Shown piece after piece: positions 6,538 to 6,551 of a stretch of DNA of 6,551 nt (position 1 is its first letter; each line of letters starts with the position of its first letter). This stretch comes from Bacteroidales bacterium UBA3868 (GTDB taxonomy: Bacteria > Bacteroidota > Bacteroidia > Bacteroidales > WCHB1-69). A program made the position numbers and the translations under genes. Below the pieces are notes generated by a model. That model was not told the DNA's origin, did no database searches, and saw only the letters and a list, made by a program, of their open reading frames with translations. The DNA lies in contig DGGS01000147.1 in assembly GCA_002392325.1 (NCBI GenBank), forward strand, positions 892-7,442. Direction: 5' to 3'.

Positions 6538-6551
6538 ATGAACAAAAACAT
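6538..6551 (+). CDS. Start of an unidentified rightward gene (partial)
   Basis: An ATG at 6538-6540 opens the codons M-N-K-N before the window ends. It follows a TAnnTTTG promoter box by about 33 bases and an A/T-rich start region (TATAAAAATATAGATAT), the usual layout for a Bacteroidetes gene start. With four codons no product can be named. The gene would be divergent from the DUF6427-rnhB operon. Confidence 0.45.

Noticed and set aside
6444..6551. N-terminal extension of the DUF6427-like protein to the window edge (36 more codons)
   Set aside because: The added stretch covers two promoter boxes and the AT-rich divergent spacer; the extra Phe/Tyr/Ile/Leu residues come from base composition. 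The ATG at 6443 gives the expected start before the first membrane helix.
1..6551. CRISPR array, insertion sequence, tRNA or rRNA
   Set aside because: No regularly spaced direct repeats, transposase-like frames, cloverleaf sequences or rRNA segments were seen on either strand.

Overview
The window looks like chromosome from a Bacteroidetes bacterium, probably a member of the Bacteroidales that carries a type IX secretion system (T9SS). The evidence is the ruvX-def-TPR lipoprotein order, TAnnTTTG promoter boxes with A-rich start regions, a membrane protein resembling DUF6427, and a large secreted protein ending in a T9SS sorting domain. Species cannot be read from the sequence.

Left part (1-1290, + strand): the 3' end of ruvX overlaps the start of def (peptide deformylase) in an ATGA junction. 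Six bases after def comes a small lipoprotein with TPR-like helices. A strong, near-symmetric hairpin (about 1251-1290) ends this unit and also faces the gene converging from the right, so it probably works in both directions.

Centre (1307-4782, - strand): one 1069-residue secreted protein with a signal peptide, a right-handed beta-helix, two Ig/cadherin-like repeats, a DUF4465-like domain, a third Ig/cadherin-like repeat and a C-terminal T9SS sorting domain. Its leader carries a well-preserved cobalamin (vitamin B12) riboswitch at about 4633-4782, with a possible switch hairpin across the B12 box. The gene stands alone between the riboswitch and the terminator, so it appears to be the only gene that riboswitch controls. 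This is the most interesting item in the window: a candidate T9SS-exported, cell-surface or released factor in B12 acquisition, unlike the usual btuB/btuG-type lipoprotein loci.

Right part (4888-6551): rnhB (RNase HII) on the - strand overlaps by 10 bases the end of a DUF6427-like polytopic membrane protein, forming a two-gene operon. Upstream of that operon is a 96-base divergent intergenic region with two mirror-image TATTTTTGCA promoter boxes. The second box appears to drive a + strand gene of which only the first codons are present.

The only gene-free stretch longer than 300 bases is 4517-4887, which holds the riboswitch, its expression platform and presumably the promoter.
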